64,000 nt of DNA from Pararhodobacter zhoushanensis. GTDB lineage: Bacteria > Pseudomonadota > Alphaproteobacteria > Rhodobacterales > Rhodobacteraceae. Positions within the stretch are counted from its first letter, which is position 1. Each line of letters begins with the position of its first letter. The stretch spans positions 1-64,000 of the forward strand of contig NZ_REEZ01000015.1 in assembly GCF_003990445.1 (NCBI RefSeq), in the 5' to 3' direction. Below the pieces are notes generated by a model. It was not told the DNA's origin and did not search any database. It worked only from the letters and a program-made list of their open reading frames with translations. This document shows positions 62,133-64,000 of this stretch, piece by piece. Made by a program: the position numbers and the translations under genes.

Positions 62133-63395
62133 ATGGACCTCGTCTTCGCGCCGAGCCAGATCGAGACGTGGTCCATCGATCGGCTGCGCCCCTATGCCCG
62201 CAATGCCAAGATGCACGGCGACGACCAGGTAGCAAAGATCGCCGCCAGCATGGCGAAGTTCGGCTGGACGGTGCCCTGCTTGGTGGCCGGCGACGGCGAA
62301 CTGATCGCCGGACACGGCCGCGTGCTGGCCGCGACGATGCTCGGGCTTACCGAAGTTCCGGTGATCCGGCTCGGTCACCTCGATGAGGCCGAACGACGGG
62401 CCTACCGGATTGCCGACAACAAGCTGACGGAACTCGGCGACTGGGACGATGCAATGTTGCGTGACGAGATCGCGGGGTTGATGGCTGAGGATTTTGATCT
62501 GTCATTGCTCGGCATGAGCGACGAGGATCTCGACGCCCTGCTGCGTGACCCCGAGGCGCTGGGCGGTGACGGTCCGATCGAAGGCGAGGACGAGGTGCCG
62601 GAGTTGCCCGCCACGCCAGTGTCGATGCCCGGCGATCTCTGGCAGCTAGGCGCGCACCGGCTGATCTGCGGCGATAGCACCGCGGCCGACGTGGTCGGCA
62701 AGCTGCTCGGGGACGTGAAGCCGATGCTGATGGTGACGGACCCACCTTATGGAGTCGAGTATGATCCGGCCTGGCGCAACCAGGCCGGTGCTGCCAAAAC
62801 CAAGCGCACCGGGAAAGTTCTGAACGATGACCGGGCCGACTGGCGCGAGGCCTGGGTGCTGTTCCCGGGCGATGTCGCTTATGTCTGGCACGGCGCGCTG
62901 CACGCCACGACGGTAGCAGAAAGTCTGACCGCCGCGGGCTTCGCCATCCGGTCACAGATCATCTGGGCCAAGGACAGGCTGGTGCTGAGCCGCGGCGATT
63001 ATCACTGGCAACACGAGCCTTGCTGGTATGCGGTGCGCACAAAGGGCAAGGGTCACTGGGCGGGGGATCGCAAGCAGACGACGCTCTGGCAGATCGCCAA
63101 CCGCGATCAGGATGCTGACACCGTGCATGGGACGCAAAAGCCAGTCGAATGCATGCGCCGCCCGATCCTGAACAACTCCAGCCCCGGTCAGGCCGTCTAC
63201 GAGCCGTTCATGGGATCCGGCACAACACTGATCGCAGCCGAAACCACGGGCCGGGTCTGTTTCGGGGTCGAACTGAACCCAGCCTATGTCGATGTGGCCG
63301 TCGAGCGCTGGCAATCCTTCACCGGCAAAGAGCCCGTGCTGGTGGAAACCGGCGAGAGGTTCGCGGCGCTCAAGGCCAAGCGGCTCGCGGCATGA
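62133..63395 (+). CDS. ParB-domain DNA methyltransferase fusion
   Basis: 420 aa. Residues 1-110 are a ParB/Srx-like domain (YARNAKMHGDDQVAKIAASM, then AGHGRVLAATMLG), followed by an acidic linker and a methyltransferase with TDPPYGVEY (D202-P-P-Y) and, C-terminal, EPFMGSGTTLIAAE (about 357). Motif IV before motif I indicates the beta-class amino-methyltransferases. Common in phages; it may protect phage DNA. Overlaps the next gene (ATGA). Confidence 0.92.
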   Translation: MDLVFAPSQIETWSIDRLRPYARNAKMHGDDQVAKIAASMAKFGWTVPCLVAGDGELIAGHGRVLAATMLGLTEVPVIRLGHLDEAERRAYRIADNKLTELGDWDDAMLRDEIAGLMAEDFDLSLLGMSDEDLDALLRDPEALGGDGPIEGEDEVPELPATPVSMPGDLWQLGAHRLICGDSTAADVVGKLLGDVKPMLMVTDPPYGVEYDPAWRNQAGAAKTKRTGKVLNDDRADWREAWVLFPGDVAYVWHGALHATTVAESLTAAGFAIRSQIIWAKDRLVLSRGDYHWQHEPCWYAVRTKGKGHWAGDRKQTTLWQIANRDQDADTVHGTQKPVECMRRPILNNSSPGQAVYEPFMGSGTTLIAAETTGRVCFGVELNPAYVDVAVERWQSFTGKEPVLVETGERFAALKAKRLAA

Positions 63396-63601
63396 GCCAG
63401 TCCCGCCCCATGTCACTGGTCGAGGCTGCCACCAATGTCACGGTGGGTTATGTACTAGCCGTCGTCACGCAAATCGTGGTGTTCCCGTGGTTCGGCCTGT
63501 ATCCCAGCCTCGGCGAGAACCTTGCCATCGGCGCGCTGTTCACCGGGATATCGCTTCTGCGCACGTCCACACTGCGCCGATTGTTCGAGCGGTGGCGTTG
63601 A
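63392..63601 (+). CDS. small phage membrane protein (DUF7220-like)
   Basis: 69 aa from ATG 63392, overlapping the methyltransferase stop. SLVEAATNVTVGYVLAVVTQ and FPWFGLYPSLGENLAIGALF form two hydrophobic segments; the C-terminus is Arg-rich. Matches the DUF7220 type found in many phages next to methyltransferases; function unknown. Confidence 0.8.
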   Translation: MSQSRPMSLVEAATNVTVGYVLAVVTQIVVFPWFGLYPSLGENLAIGALFTGISLLRTSTLRRLFERWR

Positions 63602-63612
63602 CGTCTAAATGC

Positions 63613-64000
63613 TCAGGCGTCGTCGAGTTTGTAGACTGTGCCTCGCCCCTCAACCTTCTCCGACGTGATTGGCAGACCCAGCTTCTTCTTCAGCGCTCCG
63701 GAGATGGCGCCGCGCACGGAGTGAGCCTGCCAGCCCGTCTCGGCAGCGATCTCGGCGATGGCCGCACCTTCGGGACGCTGCAGGAGCGCGATGATCTGCG
63801 CCTGCTTGGTGCCGGTACGGATGGCTGCGGGCTTTGGAGCGTCGGCGATGCTGGTCGAGGTCGGCTCCCGCTCTTGTGCCGACTTCGCCCCGCGTAATCC
63901 GGCCACGGCCTTCAGGACGACCGGCTCGATCCCGATGGCTGCGAGCCCGGCCTCGGTGGCGATCAGCGTGGTGCCATGGCCATCGCCAGTCTCGCGCCAG
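63613..64000 (-). CDS. DUF3489 domain protein, 5' part outside the window
   Basis: The frame is open from the right edge to its stop at 63613, so at least 128 codons; the apparent GTG start at 63906 is probably internal, because upstream WRETGDGHGTTLIATEAGL is also conserved in this family. GTKQAQIIALLQRPEGAAIA and ETGWQAHSVRGAISGALKKK are the DUF3489 wHTH-like core. Found in phages and mobile elements. Convergent with the previous gene. Confidence 0.85.
   Translation of the reverse strand, partial: WRETGDGHGTTLIATEAGLAAIGIEPVVLKAVAGLRGAKSAQEREPTSTSIADAPKPAAIRTGTKQAQIIALLQRPEGAAIAEIAAETGWQAHSVRGAISGALKKKLGLPITSEKVEGRGTVYKLDDA

Larger units (their letters stand above)
39683..64000. mobile_element. 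integrated genomic island, left end at the tRNA remnant
   Basis: The tRNA 3' fragment on the minus strand places the intact tRNA, and so the other end, at higher coordinates beyond 64,000. The content agrees: metal/redox cargo to about 51,490, then integrase and phage genes. Whether it is one element or two nested ones cannot be settled here; the truncated ynfA at 51,489 suggests a second insertion. Confidence 0.5.
51490..64000. mobile_element. prophage-like element (right end not in window)
   Basis: Integrase next to a truncated gene, then excisionase-like HTH, VRR-NUC, replication-type HTH protein with iterons, hypothetical phage genes, a defence cargo, a ParB-methyltransferase, a small phage membrane protein and a DUF3489 protein. 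No capsid, terminase or tail genes are visible, so it may be a satellite or partial phage, or those genes lie beyond base 64,000. Confidence 0.65.

Overview
The window is high-GC DNA with dense, mostly translationally coupled operons. It looks like an alphaproteobacterium of the Rhodobacterales/Rhodobacteraceae: it has an opgG-opgI-opgH-opgC glucan operon in the order I recall for Rhodobacter sphaeroides, a TRAP transporter, a CYP199A-like P450 with its own ferredoxin, and a prophage with a ParB-methyltransferase fusion and DUF3489/DUF7220-type genes. This assignment is inference from gene content; no rRNA or complete tRNA is present.

Bases 1-39,680 read as chromosomal backbone made of catabolic and transport operons. 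(a) 1-5,595: an MBL-fold hydrolase, an AraC regulator and a divergent operon cupin / flavin monooxygenase / cupin / alpha-beta hydrolase / arsH. (b) 5,596-10,452: the opgGIHC operon for osmoregulated periplasmic glucans. (c) 10,693-17,608: TRAP transporter, P450, dihydroxyacetone kinase-like protein, MarR and ferredoxin; repeated 13-bp boxes upstream of the P450 and ferredoxin suggest one MarR regulon. (d) 17,733-19,130: a TPP riboswitch with a visible Shine-Dalgarno-sequestering switch ahead of a Nudix gene and thiD. (e) 19,537-28,147: a beta-oxidation-type cluster with a TetR regulator. (f) 28,215-36,318: a LacI / xylA / sugar isomerase-epimerase / oxidoreductase / ribose-type ABC transporter operon preceded by two phased LacI operators. 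(g) 36,389-38,962: a glycosyltransferase and a tannase/feruloyl-esterase family protein.

At 39,683-39,729 lies the 3' part of an initiator tRNA gene (minus strand) without its 5' half, as expected for the far attachment site of an integrated element. From there to about 51,490 comes a metal and redox island: DUF411/SCO/PCuAC/SCO copper-handling genes; a two-domain multicopper oxidase and a ZIP transporter divergent from mntR with a perfect DtxR/MntR-type palindrome between them; and a cadA operon with two membrane methyltransferases, lspA, dsbB and dsbA, divergent from a MerR-family regulator. A ynfA gene cut off after 65 codons ends this block.

From about 51,490 to beyond the right edge is a second, prophage-like element: tyrosine integrase, excisionase-like HTH protein, VRR-NUC nuclease, an HTH replication-type protein carrying iteron-like repeats, and, at the far right, a ParB-methyltransferase, a small membrane protein and a DUF3489 protein. 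Inserted between these phage modules, with lower GC, is a candidate defence cargo: an ABC-three-component (ABC-3C) system (56,242-59,248), a HEPN-like protein with an R-x4-H motif, and a protein with a PD-(D/E)xK-like signature. This cargo is the most unusual part of the window.
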